Shown: positions 13,025-25,680 of the stretch, piece after piece
Position numbering within the stretch: position 1 is the first letter of the stretch
Layout of the letters: each line of letters begins with the position of its first letter
DNA from: Gibbula magus
Taxonomy: Eukaryota; Mollusca; Gastropoda; Trochida; Trochidae
Assembly: GCA_936450465.1 (NCBI GenBank)
Contig: OW388296.1
Location: 55,790,431 to 55,854,430, forward strand
DNA length: 64,000 bases
Direction of reading: 5' to 3'
The notes under the pieces: generated by a model
Database searches by the model: none
The model's input: the letters and a program-made list of their open reading frames with translations, nothing else
What the model was told of the DNA's origin: nothing
Translations under genes and position numbers: made by a program

Positions 13025-13370
13025 CCAAAAGTAAATAATTAATACTTATCTTTAACCTTTATTTTGATATAGTTTTTCTCATTACATACCAAACAATTCA
13101 CGAATTTCAGAAAAATGGTTAACATATAGACTACAACTATATTACCAGTTTTAACTGTTTATGTTTTGTTTTGTATCTTAGTGAGTTAGCTTCCAATGTC
13201 ATTCATAAGTTCATAAAATGGTTTACTTAATATATCTCAATAGCATAACAGCATTTCACACAAATATTTCTTTTTCACCTATTCAAAATTTGTAATTACT
13301 AAATATCACGTCATAATGCAATAAACACGATTCAATATCAAACATGTTACTTAACACCAACATATTGTTA
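13025..13370 (+). repeat. Duplicated block, copy 2 (short form)
   Basis: Second copy of the 7914-8577 block lacking its central segment. Both copies lie shortly downstream of SINE sequence (7431-7768 and 12837-12976), which suggests the duplicated or dispersed unit may have included it. Confidence 0.75.
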
Positions 13371-13726
13371 CCAGGTCCCAGGCTTGTGGAAGGGTCTTAT
13401 TCAATAGTTGCTATGTAATAGTTTGTATTTGAATGATATGTTTTAGACAACAATTCTTGGACGATTCTATGGAGTTGTTATTCTTCTGATAAACACTTCT
13501 ATACTGTATATGAAAAGGAGAGGTTTGAATACAAGATATTTGGTGCATGTTATTCATAACTTCCAATTGTATACATGACTACTTACCAACTGATATGATT
13601 TCTATTGAGACATATTGTGCGCTGGTTCATAAACTATAGCAAGTCAACCGAGGTGTGTTCTATCTGGTGTGCAGATATAACATGGTCGAAATAGTGCTTG
13701 AGCAGGTATGTAGTAGATACATAGAG

Positions 13727-13878
13727 GTTATCATGAGAGTGTGTTTTGGAATGGTCAATATCCTGCATTAGGAATAAACGTTGTATTTTGCGAGCCTTGG
13801 CGAGCTAAATACATTGTGTTTATTCCTAATGCAGGATATTTACCATCCCAAAACAAACGAGCATGATAACTTCTTTAT
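13727..13878. repeat. Long hairpin / foldback element
   Basis: ATATCCTGCATTAGGAATAA is inverted as TTATTCCTAATGCAGGATAT, with arms extending outward through GTTTTGG...ATGG to GTTATCATG, about 65 bp per arm around a 16-bp loop (TGCGAGCCTTGGCGAG). It would form a strong hairpin in DNA or RNA. Confidence 0.8.
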
Positions 13879-14112
13879 CATACAATGTCATTCTTCATTC
13901 ATTTTGTGCAAAACAGCATGACAACAATAATTTCAAAGTTGAACTTTAATGTAAATACGCGTATTGATATATGCAAATGAACTGCGTGCTATTCTCACAG
14001 TAAATGACACAAAATAACGCCTCCTAAATTATGCTTTCAGTGAAAGTAATTGTTATTTTTGGTATGATCTTAATTTTCAATGTTTTAATATGTTTTAAAA
14101 TATGTTTTTCAA

Positions 14113-14340
14113 ATGAAAAATATTGAAGGTGAGGGCAGCGAATTCGAACTCGCGTCCTTTCGTGTAATCATGAGTGTAGGGGAGTCCATCTTGAAGGGGC
14201 GAGAGTTGCTTCCCTTCCGCCCAGTTGCAAATGGCGACGCACACATCACACGGAGAGCTAAACTGAATGTTAGGCAGCGAATTCTAAAATCTCCTTTTCA
14301 AAAGTCACATTATAGAACAGTGAAGATTGACGTTCGATAA
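14113..14340 (+). other. G+C-richer patch with a B-box-like motif, probably repeat-derived
   Basis: A 75-codon open frame and the inverted motif GAGTTCGAATTC (complement of 14142-14153) in a segment richer in G+C than its surroundings. The peptide is not recognised. I favour a repeat relic over a gene. Confidence 0.3.
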
Positions 14341-15235
14341 ACGTATGTTAACTCAAACTGCCTTTGTTACCTGTGAGTATTTATAAAGTGTTTACTCTGT
14401 AGTTTTCGACTCGCGATGAACATGTTTTTGCACTGCTTGATCATAATAATTGTTTCCATAATATGCATTGCACTATGTTTGTTTTGTCATTTCTCAAATT
14501 AATGTAGATCTATATGAAATGAAGACTGAAGTATGTCTATTTACATGAAGCTATTACGCTATTACAACTGTTACGGTTATTACAGGCATTCGAAATGTTA
14601 ATGCTTGTGACGTCATTTTCGAAAAGAAGTTCCATCACTTGACCTCTGTAATTTGCATCTTTATCCGTATATGATCCCAACGGATACTGAAAATATCAGT
14701 TGCCTTTATCCTGCCGAGAACACCATCAATTGTATGATAAAAGTTGGTATCAAGACACTGATATTGGTTGATGGTTTGAGAAAAAACTACTGATAATAGG
14801 ATGATAGTGTTGATAAGTCTTGAGTCAGATATTATTGATGTATCATCATTTATACTTGAATATGTTGATAGTGTTAACCGTTTATCTATTGCAAGATATC
14901 TTACGAATAGAAGCCCAATTTTATGAATATTTATGATTTGAAGTACACTAAAATAACATTTGAGAAAGGTAAAACGAACCATTTTGTATAGTATTGATAT
15001 ATACTATATACTCTGGATATGAAATGATTCGTTTGGAAGAAAATTAAGCAATAAGGAAATGTAATGAAAATTTGAAATTACTGAATTCATTTTATAATAT
15101 AAGATATATAGTTTAATGTATGGCTTTGAATAATGATGGAAATGTAACCAGATATATACCCACTTGATACTGAAATGTATACTGTTATGATAAAACCAGG
15201 AAGTCATTGTGCTTGGTTATAGATATAGCCAATGC
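14341..15235. other. No recognised feature
   Basis: Contains one isolated TGACGTCA at 14608. A 115-codon minus-strand ORF (14635-14982) is A+T-rich and unrecognised. Confidence 0.45.
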
Positions 15236-15365
15236 TCATAGCTTTCATCGCAATGCTAACCACACTGGCGTTGCGGGCTGCAATAATACCAGTAGCCGTT
15301 AAAGAAGTGAAATACCCTTGAAAGCGGCGTAAAACGCTAACTCACCTCACCTCCCCTCACCTCCA
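15236..15365 (+). mobile_element. Dispersed repeat with AAAGCGGCGTAAAAC end
   Basis: A G+C-richer island ending CTTGAAAGCGGCGTAAAACG then CTAACTCACCTCACC. The GAAAGCGGCGTTAAAC end with CTCAC runs is very common in molluscan genomes (recollection). Probably a SINE or SINE-derived 3' end. Confidence 0.55.
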
Positions 15366-16311
15366 TATCTTTTCTTGTTCATTAATTATGTTAACTAACT
15401 ATATATGGTGTAAGGAATGTTCTTATTTGTCAAAACAACAGTTGGAATAACTTTCTGTTTGTAATGAAATGTGAAAAATGGATTTATGTTCCTTAATTAC
15501 ATAATTCCATTTCATCATTCTGCAATTTCATAACTGTTGGAAGTCTGTTTCCCAAGGTTCCATTTTAAAATAATTTATTAGGTATATTTATGATTAAGCT
15601 TGTAAACATTGTTGACATAAAACATTATCTTTTAAAGGTGTCAAATGAATTTAATAAAACTCTCAAAATTATAATATTTTACCTCAATTAGATGATTTCT
15701 ATTAATTTGTTTTCACTGAGTAAATATGTTGTCATATGAAATACATTTTTTATTTCCAAACTTTGTTAAGAAAGATAAATGTCGACCCATATTGATAAGA
15801 GAGGTAAGAAATATACCACTGACCAGTTTACACTTGATCTATCTGTGTTGTCACAATATGAGATAAGAGTATATACAATGTACTCAAGTATACCTATATG
15901 TACATATGTCATTCTATGTATTATGTCAGAGGGTATCACTATCAGATACCAGGCTTTCCTGGTCTTACCTCAGATTATTGTCAATATTGACCACGTTTCA
16001 GTCATTCTGTAACTTGCAGATTGGAAGGGAGTTGGATATATCCCAAGTTAAGATTGGAGTTGCTCTTTCCCGAGGTTTGTTCTGTACGATTTTTTTCACA
16101 TTTAAAGAAAAATTAAGCTGCATTTTTAACTCTCATATTGTGAGGAATCTTGTTGATATTTTACAAAGCAACTCAGGTCTTTGAAGGGCATTAATTTTAG
16201 AGGTGGAATAGATTGTTGATTTGTTTTCTTTGCTGTGCATAAATCAATATATAATTACATGTATTTGTATATATAATTATATATATCCTATTTTGTATTC
16301 TCTACTATTCA

Positions 16312-16382
16312 CCTGATGTAAGAGTAAGAATATTACCCGAAACATCATGTATGTTCACAATAAAGAAGTTTTGTCCACAAAA
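16312..16382 (+). repeat. Partial copy of hammerhead-like repeat
   Basis: CTGATGTAAGAGTAAGAATA then TTACCCGAAACATC, followed by TTCACAATAAAGAAGTT. Same order as in the 31-kb element: CTGATG, a potential stem (GTAA/TTAC), GAAAC. One core base is altered (CTGATGT for CTGATGA). It lies directly next to the MITE at 16398. Confidence 0.5.
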
Positions 16383-16397
16383 TCATGATCTCTTTAA

Positions 16398-16817
16398 AAG
16401 GAGGGTTCTATTGGGGTATTTTTGTGGAAACCAAATTCGAGAGGATATCCCCGTTTACACATATATGCTACTAATAAATGATTAAAACACAGTCAAATTA
16501 AAATATATTAATAAAGGCAATATTTTGATGAATATATATTTCACAACTTGATAAAGACAAGCGGTCATTTGATGAAAAATAAAAACAATGAGAACTGAAG
16601 TCATTCATTGGCGCTGCGAGTGGCGAAAAGTTTGCTATGGCTTAACAGCAACTTTTTTATTAGTTTTATGACACGTTATGTGTTACTATGTGAACTTTCT
16701 ATCAGTGTATATCTTTTATCATTAAAACGTTGTAAAATTAGGTAAAATAAAGCGTGTTTTCATTTCACGTAATGCACAAAATCCAATATGGTGGATTTTG
16801 CCGACAGAACGGCCCCT
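16398..16817. mobile_element. Probable TTAA-flanked MITE, decayed
   Basis: TTAA at 16394-16397 and 16818-16821. Ends AAGGAGGGTTCTATTGG and (reverse complement) AGGGGCCGTTCTGTCGG match at about 11 of 17 positions. No coding capacity. The weak ends make this tentative. Confidence 0.45.
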
Positions 16818-17282
16818 TTAAAGCTAAAACTAATTGAGACGCTCAAAATTGAATTTTGTGTCATGGATTTTTCTCCCATTTAAAGAGAAATATATGTTGT
16901 ATTCCTTAAAAAAAGATGTTTATTTTTATATTTATTTTATTTGTTTAGAATTAATTATCAATATAGTATATATTTCTTTGTACAAATATTTACTATTATT
17001 TATCATATGAAGATTTAGGTATCATTATTGTAATTAAAGTGGAAATGCCTTGTTGTGCAGCAAGATTTTAAATAAAAATATCTTTGAAGAATGAGTACAA
17101 TTTCATGATATCTCATGCAAACAAATCCTGCACTATTACAATCTTTGGAATATTCTATTTTGTATTTCACGTAATCCTAACAGCACTTCTCAAACCTGAA
17201 CAGACAGTTGGTCTATTTAGCCATGATCTCATTATCTTCCCAACTGCCATTTCCATGGGTGAATCATTCTCTCTGTTTCCCA

Positions 17283-17580
17283 CTAATTCCACTTGCTAGC
17301 CTAAAGTGGTCTGGCACAATGTGCCTCCCCATTCTAGACATACCCTCCCCCTCTCAACATCAACCTCCCCCCTTCCCCCTCCCCCTTTAATCATTTTCTA
17401 CCAGGAGTCCTAATCCACCTTTCTCAACCACCCCATTTTCAAAATATCACTTCTGAATACATCCCCCTTAAATTTATCCCCCCTCCTCCCCATCCCATTC
17501 TGTTATTCATCCCTTTTCTCTTCCTAATGAACATGCCCCTCCTTTCTTCGCCCCCCATTCTCCCAGTTGTCCCCCACTCT
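17283..17580 (+). repeat. Pyrimidine/C-rich tract upstream of exon 1
   Basis: About 300 bp almost free of G, with runs such as CCTCCCCCCTTCCCCCTCCC. It ends 300 bp before the first recognised acceptor. The complementary strand has many G runs of 4-6. Could form triplex or G-quadruplex structures. Confidence 0.7.
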
Positions 17581-17884
17581 CAGAGCAATGAAAGAAAGAA
17601 AGATCATAGAAAGCATGTCGTGCAAGTGTTAGGAGAGTAACGACCTACATGTTAGGCTCGTGTTATTGTGGATACTGTTTCCCTGTAAACTAAGTAGGTA
17701 TGTCCATCTGTCGAGGAAGGGAATTCAGGTAATCTTTTTTGTAGGGGATTAACCCCAGGTAGGCTTGATATCTGACTTGATCAGTGTCTTCAATTAAGTC
17801 AGATTTTATAATGAACAAAATGTGTTCATGTTTGTTGAAAACAAAATTATTGGAAAAATGACGAATTTGTTTTTATGTTTCCAG

Positions 17885-18966
17885 CCCCTTCAAAACCCAA
17901 GTTCTTGGAGAAGATAATAGCCAGTGGAAGGAAAGGGGTTTTTAAGACTGGTGATAACGGGCTGATACAAGACGAGGATAGCGATGATAGTGTCGCGGGT
18001 GCGATCGTCAATGAAGTAAACGACACATGTGCACATGCAGTCTGCTCGTCTGCGGACAACTGTGACTCAGACTTTCCAGAATCATTAGACGGGGAGACAG
18101 ACTTTTCAGAAGGGTCCATCACCCCGACAAACTCTTCCATAACAAGTTCACCGCCTGTATATCCACGGACAGCATGGTCAACGCCAAATTCACCTCTTCG
18201 ATCAGGTATCGTTCAAAAGAGGTGTGAAAATTTTCAACGACTTTACAATGCTGTGCATGACAGCCCTCCTCTGCAAAGGAAATCAGTTTCAAAGTCTCGG
18301 AAGAAAACGCATTCAACTCCAACGTCACCTATTTCCGAGAAATCAATATGTGGAGTTCATAAGGACCAGGTAGATCGCTTTGATCGGTTCATTAAAAACT
18401 ATTATAGTATTTCTAGGGATGAACACTTTGCAAAATCAGTCATGTCGAAAGGATATGTTCGTGCATTAGTGGAACGGATAAACAGTGACAAGTATGGGTT
18501 GGATCCCGATAACCCTACAAGCGAAGACGAAGATATACAAAATGCGAAAGAAGAATGTGTTAAAGCTTTAAAGGATGTGTTTGAGCATAGTGAAGAGAGA
18601 GTTCTAAAGTCGCCCAAACCTCAAAGAAGTGAAAACGGGAAGCCTAAATTAAAACTCCCGGGATCTAAGTCGAAAAGCAAGGATGCATGTGCGTGTAGAA
18701 ATGGCTCAAAATCTTCAAACAAGTCTCCGACAGAAAAATCACCAAGTCATAAGACACCAAAACAGCCAAGTGATAAATCTCTCAAAAAGTCTGATGTTAA
18801 TGGGAAATGTGATTGTGAAAGTTCAGCTTTAGAAAATGGATGTACGCAACCGATGAGTCCTGCGGAATTGTTCGACTCAAGTTGGTCCGAGTCGGATATG
18901 AGTTTCGATGATTTCAGCGATGAGAGTGATTCCGAAGATAAAATGTTTGATGGATTTGAAAAGAAG
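17885..18966 (+). CDS. FGD-like exon 1 of window: disordered N-terminal region
   Basis: Large 1,082-bp exon encoding 360 residues rich in Ser, Lys, Asp and Glu, with SP/TP sites (STPNSPLRS, SPTEKSPSHKTPK), an acidic stretch near the end (SDMSFDDFSDESDSEDK) and no recognisable fold. It is probably a regulatory, phosphorylatable tail ahead of the DH domain. The acceptor is TTTATGTTTCCAG ending at 17884, and the first two bases complete a codon started upstream. The donor AAG|GTGAGT leaves phase 0. An ATG at 17875 lies in frame inside the polypyrimidine tract and could act as a start only if the intron were retained or a promoter lay close by; the frame is closed by TGA at 17836. Upstream exon not found. 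Confidence 0.9.
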
Positions 18967-19820
18967 GTGAGTTTTTTCGTAAATTTCAAATAAATTAAAA
19001 ACTTATTTATTGTTGATATGAGTGTAAGAAATAAGTTTAAATCAAAGCATGCTCAAAGTTGGTACTTTGTCAATTTAAATGACAAACATGACGAAAACCT
19101 CCAAAAGTTGCCCTTATTGAACAAAGTTACCAGATTAGCTATACTTGGAGCAATTTATATATAGTCATAAGGCTAGCTATAGTGGGCCTTAGTTCAAATA
19201 CCGGTACTGTAGTCACTGTTTGAGAAACAAGTTCTATAGATTAGGAAAAATGACTAAATGCAGGTAAAGAAAAAGCAAGAAAAACCCACTCTAGTATAAG
19301 TGAACTTACCTCATTGTTATCAACATTTTTCAGGTAAGCACAAAACCATTGAATTAAAGGTTAAAAACGTAAATAATTTTGTCCTATTTTCACAATGAAT
19401 TACCAGCATTTTTAATTTGGAGGGTTTGTGAGTTGCAGTTTATCCATATGTTCTCAAATCTATGGTAGCAGAATGTAAAACAATAATTTTGTTTTGTTGT
19501 GCCTTTTCCTGAACAATAAACATCTGGTTTAACACCTGTACAGGTGTAGTGTTATTCTATTTTCCAATCTGCTACAGGTATATTGTTATAGTTTATATAT
19601 ATGTTGCTGTTTTCTGCCTACATAAAGGATAACAGTAGTTCACAGCATCACCTATATAAAAGATAACGGTCAGCCATAACCATACGATTCGTAAATCAAA
19701 GAAAAGATCTAAATATATTCAACCAGCATTCTTTCTATAGGTGTTTTGTGTAGATTGTAATATTAACAGGTAGGAGGAATATAGGTCAGAGTGACATCTG
19801 GTGTTGTAAGCTTTGATTCT

Positions 19821-19868
19821 GTTGTTTAAATGAAACAATAAATATTTGTATTGTTTCATTTCAACAAC
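19821..19868. repeat. Short near-perfect hairpin
   Basis: GTTGTTTAAATGAAACAAT and ATTGTTTCATTTCAACAAC (18 of 19 complementary) around a 10-nt loop. Confidence 0.6.
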
Positions 19869-21159
19869 ATAAATTTAATTGTACTCTAATATCTTTGAAT
19901 ATAGATTTTTTTTTGGTACATTGGTATATGTGAAGTACTTTTTAAAAACAATCCAAGCTTGTTAAATTTACAAGACTTGGAAAAAATACTTACAGAATTT
20001 AAGTCACAAACATAGAGACATTGAAGACACTCTAACTAGATAGTTTATCATGTGATAAATGTCATAGCCCACTTAAAATGTTACAACAGAAAACTTCCAA
20101 AAAGTTTGGAAACACTGGTCTTCTGCAACATCTAAGTGTTTTTAAACAAAATACGGCAGTTAGATATTGATTGTTCTGAAAGATGTGTAATCTATTCTAT
20201 ATTCTGTCTGGTAATGTAACCATCTTTGACAAACACAATCAGCAAATATTGATTAAACATCAAATGATACAATGCAGGATTGTATAACCCTTGTTCTGTT
20301 AACACGAAAGACACATACTATATCTTATATATAACTAACTCAAGACTTTATCTAATATACTCAAAGGTCCAAGCTTCTTGAAAAACTGCACTTTAAGATA
20401 ATGTTTCTTTCACCATGAATTTGAAAATGTGAAAGTTTGGAAGAAATAAATTGTTGATTACACCAAGGAATTAGATTAGATTAGATGTGATATACGTCCT
20501 TGATTATACAGTTTGAATTTTTTTTTTTTTTACAGTGATATATAATTTTAAAAGTAGAAATCTATAAAAGTATGAACTTTAACAATTTGTTTGTTAAATA
20601 TCTCTGTTTCATTCAAACTGAACTTAAGTAAAACATAGGAATTTAGGCCTTGAAATTTGATTTTATGTTACAGATAAATATGCCTTTGAGTAATCTTGTA
20701 ATAAAACATCTAAATGTTAATAATATCTACCTCAAACTCATTAATACAGAATATTTTAATTCAACTCCATCCTACCAAAGACTATATATGCTTTCTTTTG
20801 AGCATGACGTACACAATAGTTTTCAGATCAATATTTTTATAACAGAATACCGTTGTGAAATAGTGCAACTCTTTTTGTGTGTGGGACAATTTTGAAACTG
20901 AATTTAAATCAATTCATTAGAAAGTCAAAACATGATTCAGACCCAAGCACTTGGTTGACATTATTGGTGGAGACAACATGCTGGTGGGACGAGACAGGGT
21001 CACTAATTGAATCTAATCATCATTTGCATCATAATTAGATGTCCTCTTCATTTACACCCAGAGAAATGATTTGTTGTGTTTAAAATATGTAACCTAATTT
21101 ACGCAAATGTTATTGTAATGTAAATTAGTACAAGAGAAAGTTTTGAAGTGAAAGTTTGT

Positions 21160-21390
21160 CATTCATTCATTCATTCATTCTTTTGTTTATTCATTCATTC
21201 ATTCATTCATTTGTCTGTTCATTCAGTCATCCAATTTTTATTTCTTGTTACTTAATCCTATATAAAATCTTTGCTTTTCATTCATTCATCTGCACATTCA
21301 TTTATTCTATCATCCACATTTGTTTTCTTTCTATCCAATTTATCCTTTTTATTCATTTACTTATGCTGCCTTTTATTCATTTATTCATTC
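21160..21390 (+). repeat. (ATTC)n microsatellite region
   Basis: Dense ATTC/ATTT tetranucleotide repeats, purest at 21160-21211, then degenerate to about 21390. Open frames here (HSFIHSFI) are artefacts. Confidence 0.9.
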
Positions 21391-22564
21391 TTTGCACTTT
21401 ACATGTATCATTGATTCTTAAATGAAATATTACCATTTGTTCTTCATTCTTAAAAACAATTAATCAAAAACTTAAATGTGATTTCAACGTTGCTATTCAT
21501 TAAAATCTGTATTTGCAACAAAAGATTCATTCAACCATTAAGCAAAATAGGAACAGGAAATACCTCTTCTGCCTTTAAAGGTTAAAAGAGCATGCCATTT
21601 TAGAAAAGAATTTATTTACGCATCAACCATTTGTAAATAGGTGCATTGCAAGATGCATTGAGGACATTGTGGTTTCAGGTGGGAATGATAAGGCCTGGTG
21701 ATGCACAGGAAGTTGAGGATAGGACGCAGAAACTGTGTTAACATCCATTTATTGGATCATAAACTTTGTTTGTAAGACTGTTAAAGAAAATGGAAAATAA
21801 TTTTAACAAACATTATATAAAGTATGAAAAGATCGAGCTGGTTCATAGGGAGATCAAATTTTTTTAAATAGAGGAAAATCAAATATTTAAAAAATAAATG
21901 GTCATTCAATCTAAGGCTTACAGATTTCTTAAAATGTACACAACTAGAGATATGTTTGTATTTTCTTTTGCCCTGAAATGATTTGTTCAAGGGGTCTGAG
22001 TATGAAAACAATCTATAAATACAAATATTTATTTTAAACTTTTGGTGTTAGAAGAATTTTTTTTTTTTAAATTATTTATAAAGATAATTTAATTTGTTAA
22101 GTTCTAACAAAATAGTGTTAAATTTCAATATTTTGATATTGTGTATCATATGTTGAAGTAATCAGTACTCTAAATTGACCTTAACTAACTATAAATATAA
22201 AATTTTCCAATTAAAATAGTTGTACAATCATCAAGCTACTATTACCCTAAGTTAATAATATAAAAATATTAATATTTTGCATAACTATGAAATATCCAAT
22301 GCCCTCACTTCAACTCAAAAGTAAAAATTCCTGTATGATAAAGTTCAGCTATTTTTAGACATCTTTGTGTATTTTTATGCCTGGGGTCTAATAGTGACGT
22401 TATCAATATAATTACACTGTATATAAAGCAGGAATGCAGATTAAAACCACCTGTATGAAATATTTTCATGCCATAGTTATGAGTTGCTACTTAATAGGGC
22501 TACCGTAATCATGGTAATAAGATATAGCAATAATGTTATACAATTCTCACTTTCTATACTTGAA

Positions 22565-22898
22565 AGGGGCAGTAGCACGTTTTATCAGTGAAATAGGTCG
22601 ATGAAATGTAAAATAATTTTACCTCTTCGGAAAATCAAGTTAAAAATGAGTGTACATAACATGGTTCCGTGAAGCCATGGAAATCGTTTTTGTCAATTGA
22701 AATAATAAAATGTGGTCACAATAAAATGACCGCCATGCAATTTTTGCCTCATACACAACACTGTTTTTGCCACTACGGAAAATTGGTTTGTGAATAAGAT
22801 GTTTTACCCGCTAAAGTGAATATAAATGACATGCACTATCATTATAAATGGGAAATTTGAAAAAATTAAATTTTTCAAAAAAACTTACTTCTGCCCCT
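22565..22898. mobile_element. TTAA-type MITE, family 1 copy B (TTGAA flanks)
   Basis: Same family and orientation as the copy at 3844. The interior shares long blocks (CTCTTCGGAAAATCAAGTTA, CACAATAAAATGACCGCCAT). Ends are AGGGGCAGTAGCACGTTTT on the left and CTTCTGCCCCT on the right, flanked on both sides by TTGAA instead of TTAA. The right arm is decayed beyond the first 8 bp. It lies in the first large intron. Confidence 0.82.
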
Positions 22899-25680
22899 TT
22901 GAATGTCAGTGAAAAAAGTACAATTTAAAGAGGTTTAAAAGTAGAGAAACCACCAGGTTATAATACAAGTATTTAAAATGGGGTTCTTAGCTACAATTCA
23001 AACGGGTGCCAATTAGGATATCCCTTTTGAGAGGATTAAGATGAAAAACATCTACAAGTATGTAAACTGGGTTTGTCTTCCACTTTATTGCATATATTTT
23101 ATTGCGGGATATATAAGCCAAAATGTACAGTATTTCTCTTGGTGACAGACATCATAATGGTGCACATTGTGTATGATTTGCAGTCATTTTTTAGTTTCTG
23201 GGGGTTGGCTATTGGCCCTTTACAAGATTTTAATTTGGGTTCATTTATTAGCAAGGGGATGCTAATTACATTAAATACAGTATTATCATATAGTTAGAAA
23301 TGTAATGTAGCATACTGTCTATTAACACAAGTGAATTAGCCGTGACAATGGTTGCGATAATGCATAATCTAATACGACTATGAAAGAAACATTTTAAACA
23401 TGTTAGTTTTACATTCCTGTGCCACTCGTGAAATATGTACATTTACTATGACATTCGAATGACTCAATGAAATAAAGCTGATATTTGACAAACTCCATTT
23501 ATGATCATGTATATTAGTACTAAAGTGCCTTGTTTGATTTGCAAATGTTTATATGAGAGTAGAATTGGTTAATGAAAAAACATATCTAGGATTATTTTGT
23601 AAAGCAACATTGCAAATAATACATTTCTAATCATTAAAAAACAAAAATATTAGACCAAAATGATCATAATTATAAAGTATGAATTCATAAGCAAAAACAA
23701 TAAATCATCAAACTTTAAAGAAAGTTATTGATTAAATGTTTAAAATATTATCACAATATTATGCAAAATATTTTTAAAATATACATTTCATTACTCATAC
23801 ACCCCAGTGAAGCGACAGTGTTTTGGGAGAGATTCAGTGTGATTCAGTACTGGAGAGCTAACCGAGCTTATGCTAATGTTGTTATAGAGTAGGATAGGTT
23901 GTGGTAATCTTCGTGTTCACACTTGACCTAACTAGGAGTCAGGAAGCACGAGAGGATATGTTGCGGATGTCAGCGGGAACTAAAGCGGAGATTTACTAAT
24001 GTCCAAGTTGGGATAATGCTTATCTTGCTCTGGATTACTTTGTTCAAATTTGGATGAGAACATGTCAATATTTACAGATTTTCGGACAGATGTGTTCTAT
24101 TGTGTTGCCCGATATGCATGAGTGATTTTCAAGGGATTGCCAATCAGTGCATATTTATAGTGATCTGTACATGGTGGGTACAATGGAATTTACTGCATTC
24201 CTGTGTTAAGGGAAATGTTTATAAAAATTATTAGTTTTAAAACGTTTTATGCTCATTTTTATTCAGTGACCTTTAGAGGTTATATTAATATTTCAGTATT
24301 TATAATTATTGTAAACATTTATCATGTTTGTTGAATTTCAAAATTTCATTTCAAGATATTTAAAATAAATATAATCAGTGTATATATCATTTATGAATTT
24401 TACATCAGTAATATTATATCAATGTTCTTTTCTATTTGTGCATAATTATACTTCATGAATTTGTGATTTTACATAAATTTTATTATCCACAGGGAAAGCA
24501 AGGAAGTAGAAAATAACCATTTGATTTATTTTCATTGTAGAATTGAAAGCATTTTAATCTAGGACTTTAAATATAAATAAATTTTATGAAATGAACATTA
24601 ATCATTCAATATTGAAGTTACAGTATGAAAGATTGAGCATCAGGTTTGTAGACATTAAGAAACATTTATTTAGAATGCCCTTCACAATATATCACTGTTT
24701 ATCTCCACGTGTCATCATGCTTGTCACTGATGACGATTTGTAATGCCCAGTTAAATTGTATAACCATAGTTAACCTTTTACCTGCGGTGTAGAATATGCA
24801 AGTTGTAGTCTGCAGGGGTTACAATATCGGTAAGTCCAAGGTCACTGACCTACCAAAGTTTACATTGGACTTGCCCAAAACATTAACAAAAGACTTGCCC
24901 ATTTTTCAAAGCAATTAACTACAAAAGTGACTTCTTTTAGAGGTAGAAGTTGTTAAGATGAAGAAATATCTTTATGGATTTATAACTTCTTATTGCAGTG
25001 AAATGCAATGTTTTGGTGCAGATCTAACATCATTATCAAATAATAGGTGCAATCACAAATTCCTTGATAACTGTTTAGGTATCTACACCGAAACGTCACA
25101 TCTCATTGTAAGAAGTTGTAAATCCATAAAGCAGACCAGTCTCTATGAATTAGTAGAGCAAACTGCTGTAAGTCCATGAGCTACTGACACTGACAAGATC
25201 GTTCAACCCCTGTGTTTGTGATCAGTCCTAGGTTACTCCCTTTTCAATTGTGATTACTGTAAATAGGTAGCACAGAATGGTTTGGCAATAATTCATTCAA
25301 CACCTCAAGTATAAGTGTTTAATATCGATAAAATTTGGAGAAAGGAAAAACCTTTGGATTTCAACTTCTGTATATAGGACATAATGTAGGGGAATGATAT
25401 TTCTGTAAACTGGCCAATCAGAATGGTACAACAATAATCCTTTCAGCAGGTAAGGGTTAATAAGTTGTTCATGTCTCCATTTGTCATTTTGGTTGTCACT
25501 TGTGACCATTTGTCACTCTCAGTATCATTATACAACCTGACTTGCATAATCTAGACCAAGAGATGACAATGAGATGCTACTGTTTCAAGGGAACGGACAA
25601 ATTCATTATATAAACTTACATATAACCTTATCCAGTAGACACATTTCCAAATTCTCGTTAAATAGAATAAATAAATAATA

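Larger units (their letters stand above)
18967..25680 (+). other. First part of 16.4-kb intron
   Basis: Intron between exons 17885-18966 and 35356-35469, apart from the hairpin, ATTC repeat and MITE listed separately. No further exon recognised; alternative exons cannot be excluded. Confidence 0.75.

Noticed and set aside
21156..21425. HSFIHSFI ORF
   Set aside because: Translation of the ATTC repeat.
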